This document shows, in pieces, positions 16,222 to 23,980 of a DNA stretch of 64,000 bases. Where the stretch lies: contig NZ_CP102770.1 in the NCBI RefSeq assembly GCF_038561935.1, forward strand, positions 310,001 through 374,000, written 5' to 3'. How positions within the stretch are numbered: the stretch's first letter is position 1; each line of letters starts with the position of its first letter. Both the position numbers and the translations under genes were made by a program. Source of the stretch: Myxococcus stipitatus. Lineage in GTDB: Bacteria > Myxococcota > Myxococcia > Myxococcales > Myxococcaceae. The notes beneath the pieces are model-generated. The model worked only from the letters and a program-made list of their open reading frames with translations. It did no database searches and was not told the origin of the DNA.

Positions 16222-17094
16222 ATGTTCGCCATCGCCAGTCGTCGGAGCGGTCGTTTCCCGGGCGTCGTCAGTGCTCTCGTGGTCTTGTCTGGTTGTTCCA
16301 GCGAATCGCCGCCCGAGAGAGAGGCGCCGCCCGCGCCGCAGGTCCTTGAGGGCCGGGGCTGCGCGGTGACGCCCACCGCCGTGGAGATGGCTGACCTGGA
16401 GCGCCGCTTTCAGCAGGAGCGCGTGGTGTCCGCGTCCGTGCGTCCCGTGGGCTCGGTGGATATCCCCGTCTACTTCCACGTCATCAACAAGGGCGGAGGC
16501 ATCATCAATGGCGACCTCCCCGCGAGGATGATTACCGACCAGCTCGCCGTGCTGAACGCCGCCTACGCGAACACGCCCTTCAAGTTCACGCTGACGAAGA
16601 CGACGCGCACGATGGACCCCGTCGCCTTCGAGAACTTCGGCCCCGCCGTCAAGGTGGCCCTGCGTGAGGGTGGCAAGAACGCGCTGAACCTCTACACCGC
16701 GAACCTGAAGAACAACCTGCTGGGCCACTCGACGTTTCCCGCCGACTACGCCAGCAACCCCAAGCTGGATGGCGTGGTGCTCCTGTACACCACGGTGCCC
16801 GGAGGCTCCGCCGCCCCTTTCAACCAGGGCGACACGGCCACGCACGAGGTCGGCCACTGGTTGGGCCTGTACCACACGTTTCAAGGCGGCTGCGTGAGCC
16901 CGGGAGACGCCGTCAGCGACACCGCCGCGGAATCCTCTCCCGCCTATGGCTGCCCCACGGGCCGAGACACCTGCGCCCCCCTGGGCGTGGACCCCATCCA
17001 CAACTTCATGGACTACACCGATGACGCCTGCATGAACGCCTTCACGCCCGGCCAGGCCGCTCGCATGGATGCGATGGCTCAGACCTATCGCTGA
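16222..17094 (+). CDS. M43-type zinc metalloprotease lipoprotein (copy 1)
   Basis: A predicted secreted zinc endopeptidase of the M43 (pappalysin/cytophagalysin) group. The 290-residue product begins with a lipoprotein signal ([15 protein letters not shown], Cys25). The zinc motif [13 protein letters not shown] begins at residue 208 and the Met-turn is [11 protein letters not shown], with conserved cysteines as in family members. I start at the ATG at 16222 because it has GAGGG upstream, matches the start of the second copy and yields the lipobox. About two thirds of positions match the following gene by eye, so the two arose by tandem duplication. It probably degrades proteins outside the cell or on the surface. 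Confidence 0.88.
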   Translation: MFAIASRRSGRFPGVVSALVVLSGCSSESPPEREAPPAPQVLEGRGCAVTPTAVEMADLERRFQQERVVSASVRPVGSVDIPVYFHVINKGGGIINGDLPARMITDQLAVLNAAYANTPFKFTLTKTTRTMDPVAFENFGPAVKVALREGGKNALNLYTANLKNNLLGHSTFPADYASNPKLDGVVLLYTTVPGGSAAPFNQGDTATHEVGHWLGLYHTFQGGCVSPGDAVSDTAAESSPAYGCPTGRDTCAPLGVDPIHNFMDYTDDACMNAFTPGQAARMDAMAQTYR

Positions 17095-17215
17095 CGCGGC
17101 GTGCCGAGAGGCTTTGGCGAGCCCCTTCAGGGCGGGGGGTTCCCGTGACTCGATTGACGCAGGGGAAAGCCTTCATGAATATTCTCGCTCCCCCGCAATT
17201 TCCGAGGAGTCGGGA

Positions 17216-18124
17216 ATGTCCAGTGTCGTGCGTCGCAGCGGTCGCTTCGCCGTGGTCGTCGGTGCCCTGGTTGCCCTGTCCGGCTGTTCCAACAACGCCC
17301 CGGAGTCGCAGGGTGACACCCAGCCGCCCGCGGGTGGGGAGCAGCCCACGCAGCAGGTGCTGGAGGCTCGCGGCTGTCGCGTGAATCCGACGCACGAGGA
17401 GATGGCGGACATGGAGCGCCGCTACGAGCAGGAGCGCGTGGTGTCCTCGTACGCGCGCCCCAATGGCTCGGTGAACATCCCCGTCTACTTCCATGTCATC
17501 AACAAGGGCACGGGCGTGGCGAACGGCGACCTCACCTCGGCGATGATTGCCAACCAGATGAACGTGCTGAGCGCGGCGTACGCGAACACGCCGTTCAAGT
17601 TCACGTGGATGGAGACGACCCGCACGACGAACGCCGCCTGGTTCACGGGCATCGGCAACGCGACCACGGAGCGCGCCATCAAGACGGCCCTGCGCAAGGG
17701 CGGCAAGAACGCGCTGAACATCTACTCCGCGGCCCCCAGCGGCGGCCTCCTGGGCTGGGCGACGTTCCCCTCCAGCTACGCCAGCAACCCCATCATGGAC
17801 GGCGTCGTGATCCTGCACTCCAGCGTGCCGGGCGGCAGCTCCGCGCCGTACAACCTGGGCGACACGGGCACGCACGAGGTCGGCCACTGGCTGGGCCTGT
17901 ACCACACGTTCCAGGGCGGCTGCGCCAACCCGGGTGACTCCGTCAGCGACACGCCGGCCGAGGCCTCCGCCGCCTTCGGCTGCCCCACGGGCCGCAACAC
18001 CTGCTCCGCCGCCGGTGTGGACCCCATCACCAACTTCATGGACTACACGGACGACTCCTGCATGAACTCGTTCACGGCGGGCCAGGTGGCCCGCATGGAC
18101 TCGCAGGCGCTGACCTACCGCTGA
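17216..18124 (+). CDS. M43-type zinc metalloprotease lipoprotein (copy 2)
   Basis: The second, slightly longer copy (302 residues) of the tandem protease pair. It has a lipoprotein signal with Cys24 (VALSGCSNN), the zinc motif [17 protein letters not shown] starting at residue 220 and the Met-turn [11 protein letters not shown]. The ATG at 17216 follows GAGGAGTCGGGA, a good ribosome binding site. Compared with copy 1 the mid-region carries a small insertion ([17 protein letters not shown]). A strong terminator follows at 18155. Each copy has its own upstream gap (about 120 nt here), so independent expression is possible. Confidence 0.88.
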   Translation: MSSVVRRSGRFAVVVGALVALSGCSNNAPESQGDTQPPAGGEQPTQQVLEARGCRVNPTHEEMADMERRYEQERVVSSYARPNGSVNIPVYFHVINKGTGVANGDLTSAMIANQMNVLSAAYANTPFKFTWMETTRTTNAAWFTGIGNATTERAIKTALRKGGKNALNIYSAAPSGGLLGWATFPSSYASNPIMDGVVILHSSVPGGSSAPYNLGDTGTHEVGHWLGLYHTFQGGCANPGDSVSDTPAEASAAFGCPTGRNTCSAAGVDPITNFMDYTDDSCMNSFTAGQVARMDSQALTYR

Positions 18125-18154
18125 AGCCAGACGCGCTGACTTCCTGAAGCACTC

Positions 18155-18194
18155 GACGCCGGGGCGCTCCTCACGCCCCGGCGTCGTCGTTTTT
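18155..18194 (+). terminator. Strong rho-independent terminator after the M43 pair
   Basis: GACGCCGGGGCG (18155-18166) and CGCCCCGGCGTC (18174-18185) form a perfect 12-bp stem with a 7-nt loop, followed closely by TTTTT at 18190-18194. This is one of the clearest intrinsic terminators in the window. It abuts an ATG at 18195, which argues against that codon being the start of the next gene. Confidence 0.85.
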
Positions 18195-18236
18195 ATGTAT
18201 CCCCTCGCCGGACACCTGGGCTCCAATCGCGCGCCC

Positions 18237-19532
18237 ATGACCGCGCTCGCCTTGCGTGAAGACCGATTCCTGGACGTCCTCCGGCGCCTCATCGCCCTGA
18301 CGCCCCAGCTGCAGAACAACCCCTCCGCGGGACTGGTGCCCCAGGAGCGGCTCGCCGCCCAGGTGGTGCTGGACACGCTGGCGCCGCACATCGCCAGCGG
18401 CTTCATCCACGCGGAGTCCCTGGCCTCGCCGGGTAACGAGTCCCGCCCCAGCCTGGTGCTCACCGTGAAGGGCACGGGAGAGGGCGCGGTGGGCTTCGTC
18501 GGCGCGCACTTCGACGTGGTGCCCGCGGACCGGCAGGCGGAGGGCTGGGAGCATGACCCCTTCACGCTGTGGGAGGGCCCGGACGGGCTGCTCTACGGGC
18601 GCGGCGTCACCGACTGCCTGGGCCATGTCGCGGTGGCGACGGACCTGCTGGCGCAGCTGGCGGAGACGGGCACGCGCCCGCGCCGCACGCTGAAGGTGGT
18701 GCTCATCGCCAACGAGGAGTCCACGGACCTGCCGGGCCTGGGCCTGGGCTACGTCGCCGAGCAGGGCCGGCTGAAGGACCTCTCCGGGCAGCCGGTGTAC
18801 TGGCTGGACAGCGCCAACTTCGGCCCCACGCTGGGCACCGCGGGCATCAGCCAGTGGGAGCTGAAGGTCACCGGCGTCGGCGGGCACTCGGGCATGCCGC
18901 AGAACTGCGTCAACGCGCTGGAGCTGGCCATGGCCACGTCGCTGGAGCTGGCGCGCTGGTTCCATGCGCACTACCCGCCCTCCGAGGACGAGAAGCGCTG
19001 GGGCTTCCTGGCCACCTCCAGCCTCAAGGCCACCGTCGTCGAGGCCGCGAACACGAAGGAGACGAAGATTCCCGCGGACGTCACCCTGCGCGGCGACATC
19101 CGCCTGACGCCCTTCCATGACCTGGCCGAGGTGCGGCGCGCCACGGAGGAGTTCATGCGGGAGCTGGATGCGCGGCTGGAGCGCGGCGACGTGCCCGCGG
19201 GGTTTCCTCGCACGCGCACCGCCGACGGCAAGCGCGGCACGCTGTCCTTCCGCTTCCAGGGCGCCGGCACGGAGGGCATCGCCTGCCGCCTGGACTCGCC
19301 CGGGCTCCACGCGCTGAAGGACGCGATGAGGGCGGTGCGTGGCCTGGATGCGCAGCCCTTCTCGCTCACCGGCTCGCTGCCGCTGGTGAGGGACCTGCAA
19401 CGTCAGGGCTGCGACGTTCAAATCACCGGCTTCGGCGAGATGAAGTACTACCACGCGCCCAACGAGCAGGCCCATCTGGGGGATTTCCGTCAGGGGTTCT
19501 CCATCCTGCGCGAGCTGCTCGAGAGGCTGTGA
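18237..19532 (+). CDS. M20-family metallopeptidase (ArgE/DapE/carboxypeptidase type)
   Basis: A cytoplasmic di-zinc peptidase or deacylase of 431 residues. Metal ligands expected for M20 are visible in GAHFDVVPA (His and Asp), GVTDCLG (bridging Asp), NEEST (catalytic and metal Glu) and the late YYHAPNE. The dimerisation domain is the GVGGHSGMPQNCVNAL segment. I use the ATG at 18237 since the upstream ATG at 18195 lies inside the terminator tail. The substrate, such as an acyl-amino acid or dipeptide, cannot be set from sequence. It is followed after about 85 nt by a PLP aminotransferase, and the two may share a pathway. Confidence 0.88.
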   Translation: MTALALREDRFLDVLRRLIALTPQLQNNPSAGLVPQERLAAQVVLDTLAPHIASGFIHAESLASPGNESRPSLVLTVKGTGEGAVGFVGAHFDVVPADRQAEGWEHDPFTLWEGPDGLLYGRGVTDCLGHVAVATDLLAQLAETGTRPRRTLKVVLIANEESTDLPGLGLGYVAEQGRLKDLSGQPVYWLDSANFGPTLGTAGISQWELKVTGVGGHSGMPQNCVNALELAMATSLELARWFHAHYPPSEDEKRWGFLATSSLKATVVEAANTKETKIPADVTLRGDIRLTPFHDLAEVRRATEEFMRELDARLERGDVPAGFPRTRTADGKRGTLSFRFQGAGTEGIACRLDSPGLHALKDAMRAVRGLDAQPFSLTGSLPLVRDLQRQGCDVQITGFGEMKYYHAPNEQAHLGDFRQGFSILRELLERL

Positions 19533-19617
19533 GTCCGGAGAGGTAGAGTGCCCGGCGTGACGCATGACGCGCTCGAGGCCCACGCCGGGCCCGAGCCATG
19601 CGAGGAGCGGTGACGCC

Positions 19618-20778
19618 GTGAGAGACCTGTTGATGATTCCGGGGCCCGTGGAGTTCGAGCAGGAGGTGCTGCAAGCGCTGGGGTCGCCCTCGCTTGGCCA
19701 CACGGACCCCGCCTTCATCTCCCTCTTCGGCCGCGCGCTCAAGCGCCTGCGCGAGGTGAGCCTCGCCCCCGGCGCGCAGCCCTTCGTCATCTCCGGCTCC
19801 GGCACGCTGGCCATGGAGCTGGCCGTGGCCAACCTCGTCGAGCCCGGTGACGCCGCCCTGGTGGTGAACACGGGTTACTTCAGCGACCGGATGGCGAAAA
19901 TCCTGGAGCGCCATGGCGCCAGGGTGACACACGTGCGCGCCGCGCCCGGGGACGCGCCGTCGGTCGACGAGGTGAAGGGCCACCTGGAGCGCGGCGGCTT
20001 CAAGGTGATGACCGTCACGCACGTGGACACCTCCACCGGCGTGCTGGCGCCCGTGGAGGGGCTGTCGCGCCTGGCGCGCGAGTTCGGCGCGCTGTCGGTG
20101 GTGGACGGCGTGTGCGCCACCGCGGGCGAGGCGTTCCACCAGGACGCGTGGGGCGCGGACGTGTACCTCACGGCCAGCCAGAAGGCGGTGGGGGTGCCGC
20201 CGGGGCTGGCGCTGCTCACCGTGGGGCCTCGGGCGATGGAGGTGTGGCGCCAGCGGCGCACGCCCGTGGCCAGCGTGTACTGCGACTTCGCGGAGTGGCT
20301 CCCCATCATGGAGGCGTACGAGGCGGGCAAGCCCGCGTACTTCGCCACGCCGCCCGTCAACCTGGTCCACGCGCTGGACGTGAGCCTGGGGCTGATTCTG
20401 GCCGAGGGGCTGGAGGCCCGCTTCGCCCGCCACCAGCGCATGGCGCGGGCCTTCCGCGCCGCGTGGGCCGCACTCGGCCTGCGCATGCTGCCCGTGTCCG
20501 AGGCCGTGACGGCGAACACGTTGAGCGCCGTCTACTACCCGGAGGGCGTGGACGCGTCGCTGGTGGGGCGCGTGAAGGCGGAGGGCGTGGTGGTGGCCGG
20601 CGGGCTCCACCCGGACCTCAAGGCGCGCTACTTCCGCGTGGGCCACATGAACCGCGTGGGCCCCGCGGACCTGCTGGCCACCGTGGGGGCCGTGGAGCGG
20701 GCCTTGCTCGCCTCCGGCCACCGCTTCCAGCCCGGTGCGGGGCTCTCCGCCGCTGAGTCTTCCCTCACCTCCCGTTAG
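19618..20778 (+). CDS. Class V aminotransferase (alanine-glyoxylate/serine-pyruvate type)
   Basis: A PLP enzyme of 386 residues in the fold-type I, class V group. SGSGTLAMELA (59-69) is the phosphate-binding turn, Asp163 in VVDGV contacts the pyridine nitrogen, and Lys189 in TASQKAVGVPPG is the Schiff-base lysine. The family opening LMIPGPVEF is at the extreme N-terminus, which supports the GTG at 19618 with a GAGGAG-like site upstream. Probable substrates are alanine, serine or a similar amino donor with glyoxylate or pyruvate. It lies directly downstream of an M20 peptidase on the same strand. Confidence 0.88.
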   Translation: MRDLLMIPGPVEFEQEVLQALGSPSLGHTDPAFISLFGRALKRLREVSLAPGAQPFVISGSGTLAMELAVANLVEPGDAALVVNTGYFSDRMAKILERHGARVTHVRAAPGDAPSVDEVKGHLERGGFKVMTVTHVDTSTGVLAPVEGLSRLAREFGALSVVDGVCATAGEAFHQDAWGADVYLTASQKAVGVPPGLALLTVGPRAMEVWRQRRTPVASVYCDFAEWLPIMEAYEAGKPAYFATPPVNLVHALDVSLGLILAEGLEARFARHQRMARAFRAAWAALGLRMLPVSEAVTANTLSAVYYPEGVDASLVGRVKAEGVVVAGGLHPDLKARYFRVGHMNRVGPADLLATVGAVERALLASGHRFQPGAGLSAAESSLTSR

Positions 20779-21035
20779 GACCCCGCACCGAGGGTACCCT
20801 CTCCTCCCGAGGCGGGCTCCTCGGGAGAAAAGTGTCCGGAATCCAAGGGTTTCGGATGCTGAACGATGCCCTGCCCTCCGTTCGGGGTCGGCTCGAACCC
20901 TTCGACAAGGGTGGAAAAATATGAGAGGGTTGCCAACTAGGAAGCGGGGGGAGTCCAGCCATCTCTGTAAAACGCGATGAAGGCTGGATGTGTCCCCTGG
21001 GCCGATGCGGCGCGAGTCCCCTCGGGGAGACGACC
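20779..21035 (+). promoter_or_regulatory. Intergenic region with inverted repeat before a DUF2378 gene
   Basis: CTCCCGAG and CTCGGGAG (near 20804 and 20820) form an 8-bp inverted repeat separated by 8 nt, followed by AAAA rather than T residues, so it is not a classical terminator for the upstream aminotransferase. The rest of this 257-nt gap is comparatively AT-rich (around 20910-20970) and probably holds the DUF2378 gene promoter. No coding signal is seen. Confidence 0.4.
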
Positions 21036-21644
21036 ATGTACGTGAGCACGGAAGTCAGCGGCGGTGGCGCGGCGTGGGAGCTGGAGCAGCGGCGGCTGGC
21101 GGCGACGGACGACGACCAGGCGCGGGGCATGTTCTTCCAGGGCGCGCTGCACGTCATCGCGTGCCTGGGCGGCGAGGGTGCCGTGGCGCGGTGCAAGGGG
21201 GTGGCGGGGGTGTGGGAAATCAATCCCTTCCACCTGTACCCGGTGTCTCGCTACCTGCGGATGGTGTCCACGGCGGCGCGGCTGCTGGGCCCGGGCTCGC
21301 GGGGCTTCGACGAGGTGCTCCTGCGCATGGGCGCGCAGGCGTCGGTGGACTTCCTGTCCTCGCTGTTCGGCCGCGAGCTGCTGGCGGAGACCATGGGCAG
21401 TCCCCGGACGCTGGTGGAGGCGATGGGGGACGCGTACCGGATGGCGGTGAGCTACGGAGAGCGCTACCCGCAGTGGACGGGGGAGCGCAGCGTGCGCTTC
21501 GTCATGCGGCGCGACTTCATGCCGGCCGTCTACCACGTGGGCGTGCTGCGAGGCGCGCTGGAGTCGGTGGGCGCGCGGGACGTGCGGGTGCGGGGCCGGC
21601 AGGTGGCGTTATTGGAGAGCGAGTACGAGATGTCCTGGCGGTAG
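21036..21644 (+). CDS. DUF2378 (TIGR02265) myxobacterial family protein
   Basis: A 202-residue soluble protein of the myxobacterial paralogous family TIGR02265/DUF2378, whose function is unknown. Characteristic features are an N-terminal FFQGALHVIACLGGEGAVARC block, YPVSRYLRMVSTAARLL in the middle and a C-terminal half with FVMRRDFMPAVYHVGVLRGALE. The ATG at 21036 has GGGGAGA upstream. A second, divergent member lies at 53166 in this window. It stands alone between an aminotransferase and a convergent ferritin-like pair. Confidence 0.82.
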   Translation: MYVSTEVSGGGAAWELEQRRLAATDDDQARGMFFQGALHVIACLGGEGAVARCKGVAGVWEINPFHLYPVSRYLRMVSTAARLLGPGSRGFDEVLLRMGAQASVDFLSSLFGRELLAETMGSPRTLVEAMGDAYRMAVSYGERYPQWTGERSVRFVMRRDFMPAVYHVGVLRGALESVGARDVRVRGRQVALLESEYEMSWR

Positions 21645-21650
21645 CGGACG

Positions 21651-21672
21651 CGGCGGGAGGGAGGGCCCGCCG
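21651..21672. terminator. GC hairpin between convergent genes
   Basis: CGGCGGG (21651-21657) and CCCGCCG (21666-21672) form a 7-bp stem with an 8-nt purine loop between the DUF2378 gene and the end of the convergent ferritin-like gene. It may serve both directions; no T-run is present on either side. Confidence 0.45.
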
Positions 21673-21689
21673 CGGCTGTCGAGGGCCCG

Positions 21690-22412
21690 TCAGCCCTGGG
21701 TGTTCACGGCGAGGTCGGGCACGTCCTGCAGCCCGTTGCCGCCGCCCAGGCTCATGGTGGAGGAGACGAAGGGCGCGGGCACGGCCTGCTGGGCGTCGAA
21801 GCCGGGCGTCGTGTCCACCAGCGAGTCGATGAGGGCCTTGAGCACCACGAAGTGCTGCGCCTGGACGCCTTCGATGGAGGCGAGGCCGAAGCGGGTGCTC
21901 CGCGTGTTGAGTCCCTGGACGACGCGGTTGTAGCCGAAGGCGGCGCGGCGCTCCTCGTTGGCGGCCAGCTTGAGGGCGTTGCCGACGGAGGGCTTGAACT
22001 GGGGCGGAGGGATGAAGGGCGCCTCGTCCGGTCGCAGGGGCGTGGCGCCCAGGTTCTTCAACAGTTGCGAGAGCAGGACCGCGTGGGCTTCATGGTCCTC
22101 CAGGAACGCCTGGGCGACGGCGAGCGCGAGCCCCGCCAGGTCGCGCTGCGTCTGCGGCAGCGAGGTGTCTTCGTGCGCGGCGGTGAGCAGGGGGATGCCC
22201 TGGTGGTAGCCGTCGATGAGCGAGTACTCGAGCGCCAGCAGCGTGGTGAGGGCGCTGGCCTCGCGGGCCCGGTCGATGGCGCTGCCGTGCGGAAGGGCCG
22301 ACTCCTCGCGGTTCTCGCAGCCGGAGAGCGCGGCCGTGGTGGCCACGGCGGCGAGCCCCTGGAGGAACTGGCGGCGCTCCAGCCGCTCGTCGGACGAGAG
22401 AGGGGTGGTCAT
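21690..22412 (-). CDS. Ferritin-like-domain protein, Tat lipoprotein
   Basis: A 240-residue exported protein with a twin-arginine motif (ERRQFLQG, residues 12-19) and a lipobox-like ALSGC (Cys32). The mature part resembles the ferritin-like domain family: long helices with Glu/His pairs (LLALEYSLIDGYHQG, FLEDHEAHAVLLSQLL, ANEERRAAFGYN, VQAQHFVVLKALI). It could bind a di-metal centre, but oxidase or storage activity is not shown. Two starts are possible: the ATG at 22412 with GGAG 8 nt upstream, used here, or the ATG at 22427, which overlaps the upstream stop. It is the second gene of a pair with a homologous neighbour. Confidence 0.78.
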   Translation of the reverse strand: MTTPLSSDERLERRQFLQGLAAVATTAALSGCENREESALPHGSAIDRAREASALTTLLALEYSLIDGYHQGIPLLTAAHEDTSLPQTQRDLAGLALAVAQAFLEDHEAHAVLLSQLLKNLGATPLRPDEAPFIPPPQFKPSVGNALKLAANEERRAAFGYNRVVQGLNTRSTRFGLASIEGVQAQHFVVLKALIDSLVDTTPGFDAQQAVPAPFVSSTMSLGGGNGLQDVPDLAVNTQG

Positions 22413-22426
22413 GGGCGCGGTCTCCA

Positions 22427-23119
22427 TCACTTCGTCACGTCGTAGAAAGGCAGGAGGGTTTCGTCGTCGAGCCCGGGCGAGCCGTCGACGGTGAGGGCGA
22501 AGCTGGTGGGCACGAACGCGGCGGCCATGGACGTGAGCGCGTCCGCGGGCTGGTTCGCGGTGGACGCGGCGGGTGTGACGAAGCCTCGGGCGGCCAGCTG
22601 GAGGACGACGAAGTGCTGCGCCTCCACCGCGCCGATGGACGCGGCGAGGTCCGCGTTGTCCGCCGCGTCGAGGTTCTTCTGCGTGTCGGTGTAGGCGATG
22701 GCGGCGGCCTTCTCCGCGTTGGTGGCCAGGTCGAGGACGTTCTGGATGCTGGGGACGAAGTCCGCGGGGACCTGGGCCTCGCCGTCACCCACGTCGTCGG
22801 CGCCGCCCTGCCGGGTGATGAACCGCGCCAGCTTCGCGGCGTGCTCCGCGTGGTGCGCCATGAAGTGGCGGGCCAGGGCCGTGATGATGCCCCGGAAGCG
22901 CAGCAGCGGGTCGGTGCTGGCGGCGGCGTCGAGCACGGCGAGGCCCGCCTGGTACGTCTTGATGGCGTTGCGTTCGGCGATGAGCAGCGACTTGAGCGCG
23001 TCCACGTCCGTCGGTGCGAATCGCGCGTCCGCGGGTGCGCCGCGTGTGAGCAGGCCCGCCGTCAGCCCCAGGCCCGCGGCGGTCCGCAGCGCGGCCCGGC
23101 GGGAGAGTGCTTCGGTCAT
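22427..23119 (-). CDS. Ferritin-like-domain protein, Tat exported
   Basis: A 230-residue paralogue-like partner of the following gene, with a Tat-like N-terminus (SRRAALRTAAGLGLTAGLL) and ferritin-like helices (LLIAERNAIKTYQAGLAVL, HFMAHHAEHAAKLARF, NAEKAAAIAYTD, GAVEAQHFVVLQLAARG). The shared EAQHFVVL/QAQHFVVL block shows common ancestry with the downstream protein. Both are predicted to work in the periplasm or outer envelope. The ATG at 23119 is preceded by a weak site, TGGGATGG. Divergent from the response regulator at 23481. Confidence 0.78.
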   Translation of the reverse strand: MTEALSRRAALRTAAGLGLTAGLLTRGAPADARFAPTDVDALKSLLIAERNAIKTYQAGLAVLDAAASTDPLLRFRGIITALARHFMAHHAEHAAKLARFITRQGGADDVGDGEAQVPADFVPSIQNVLDLATNAEKAAAIAYTDTQKNLDAADNADLAASIGAVEAQHFVVLQLAARGFVTPAASTANQPADALTSMAAAFVPTSFALTVDGSPGLDDETLLPFYDVTK

Positions 23120-23480
23120 GAATCCATCCCAAACAGGTGGTCGAGAAGAGCGCGCCGGGTGCCCCCTGAAACCCGGCTGCGGCGGACTACGACGAACGGC
23201 TCCGCGCGGATTTTCGCGCGCGCGGGGGATTTTCCCGGACGACACGTGCGCGACACCTGGCCGCGCGCCACCCGTGCTCCAGGGTGGGGCGGCGTTCGTC
23301 CGCGGGCCGTGTCAACGGATTGGAGTCGGTGACAGCAAATGGAAGCGGCGGCCGAGCGCCCCGGCGAGGCAAGTGGCCAGTGCTCAACATCGCGGCACCG
23401 AGGGGAGGGGAGCTGTCTTCGCGGTGGGGAGCTCGCGGTAGGCTGAGCGGGCTGAGTGGGCGCGAGAGCGAGGTGCGTGC
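23120..23480. promoter_or_regulatory. Divergent intergenic region, ferritin-like pair and response regulator
   Basis: A 361-nt gap that should contain two divergent promoters. Apart from a GGGATTTTCCC element near 23229, with 4-nt arms around TTT, I see nothing distinctive: no hairpin with a T-run, no small gene with a credible start and no repeated operator. Confidence 0.35.
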
Positions 23481-23849
23481 GTGACTGGGCCGCTGCTGGT
23501 GGTGGATGACGACGCGGACCTGCGCGAGGCCCTGGAAGAAGTGCTGCGCGACGCGGGCTACGAGGTGGTGGGCGCCAGCAATGGCAAGCACGCGCTCGAC
23601 GTGCTGGGGGCTTCGCGCGAGCTGCCCGGGCTGGTGCTCCTGGACATGATGATGCCGGTGATGGACGGCGCGGGCTTCGCGCGCGCCATGCGCCAGGTGC
23701 CCGCGTGGCGAGACATCCCGCTGCTCGTCTTCTCCGCGTCCGCCAACGCGCGACAGGTGGCGGAGGAGATTGGCGCGTGTGGACATCTGCGCAAACCCGT
23801 GGACGTGGACACGCTGCTGGAGGCCATCCGTAAACACCAGGCGGCGTGA
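23481..23849 (+). CDS. Single-domain response regulator (receiver)
   Basis: A stand-alone CheY-like receiver of 122 residues. The acidic pocket is VVDDDAD (residues 7-13), the phospho-acceptor is Asp55 in LVLLDMMMP, the switch Ser85 sits in LLVFSAS and Lys105 in GHLRKPVD. There is no output domain, so it probably works by protein contact or as a relay. A GTG start at 23481 is used. No kinase is adjacent; the gene next downstream is a cation antiporter on the same strand after 130 nt. Confidence 0.92.
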   Translation: MTGPLLVVDDDADLREALEEVLRDAGYEVVGASNGKHALDVLGASRELPGLVLLDMMMPVMDGAGFARAMRQVPAWRDIPLLVFSASANARQVAEEIGACGHLRKPVDVDTLLEAIRKHQAA

Positions 23850-23940
23850 GCACGCACTCGCACTGCCGGGTCTCCAACATGCACGCGGTGGACGGGCAGG
23901 CGGGCGCAATGGATGTTTGACGCCCCGCGATGCGGACTGG

Positions 23941-23954
23941 TAAGTGCCCACTTA
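23941..23954. promoter_or_regulatory. Inverted repeat in antiporter promoter
   Basis: TAAGTG-CC-CACTTA is a perfect 6-bp inverted repeat centred about 33 nt before the antiporter ATG. In this GC-rich DNA an AT-containing palindrome at that place is a plausible operator. The HTH protein encoded just after the antiporter is one candidate ligand; that is only inference. Confidence 0.4.
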
Positions 23955-23980
23955 ACACGCACGTCTTCGACGGAGGTAGG

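Noticed and set aside
18195-18236. Alternative upstream start for the M20 peptidase at 18195
   Set aside because: The ATG lies directly against the T-run of the preceding terminator and lacks a ribosome binding site.
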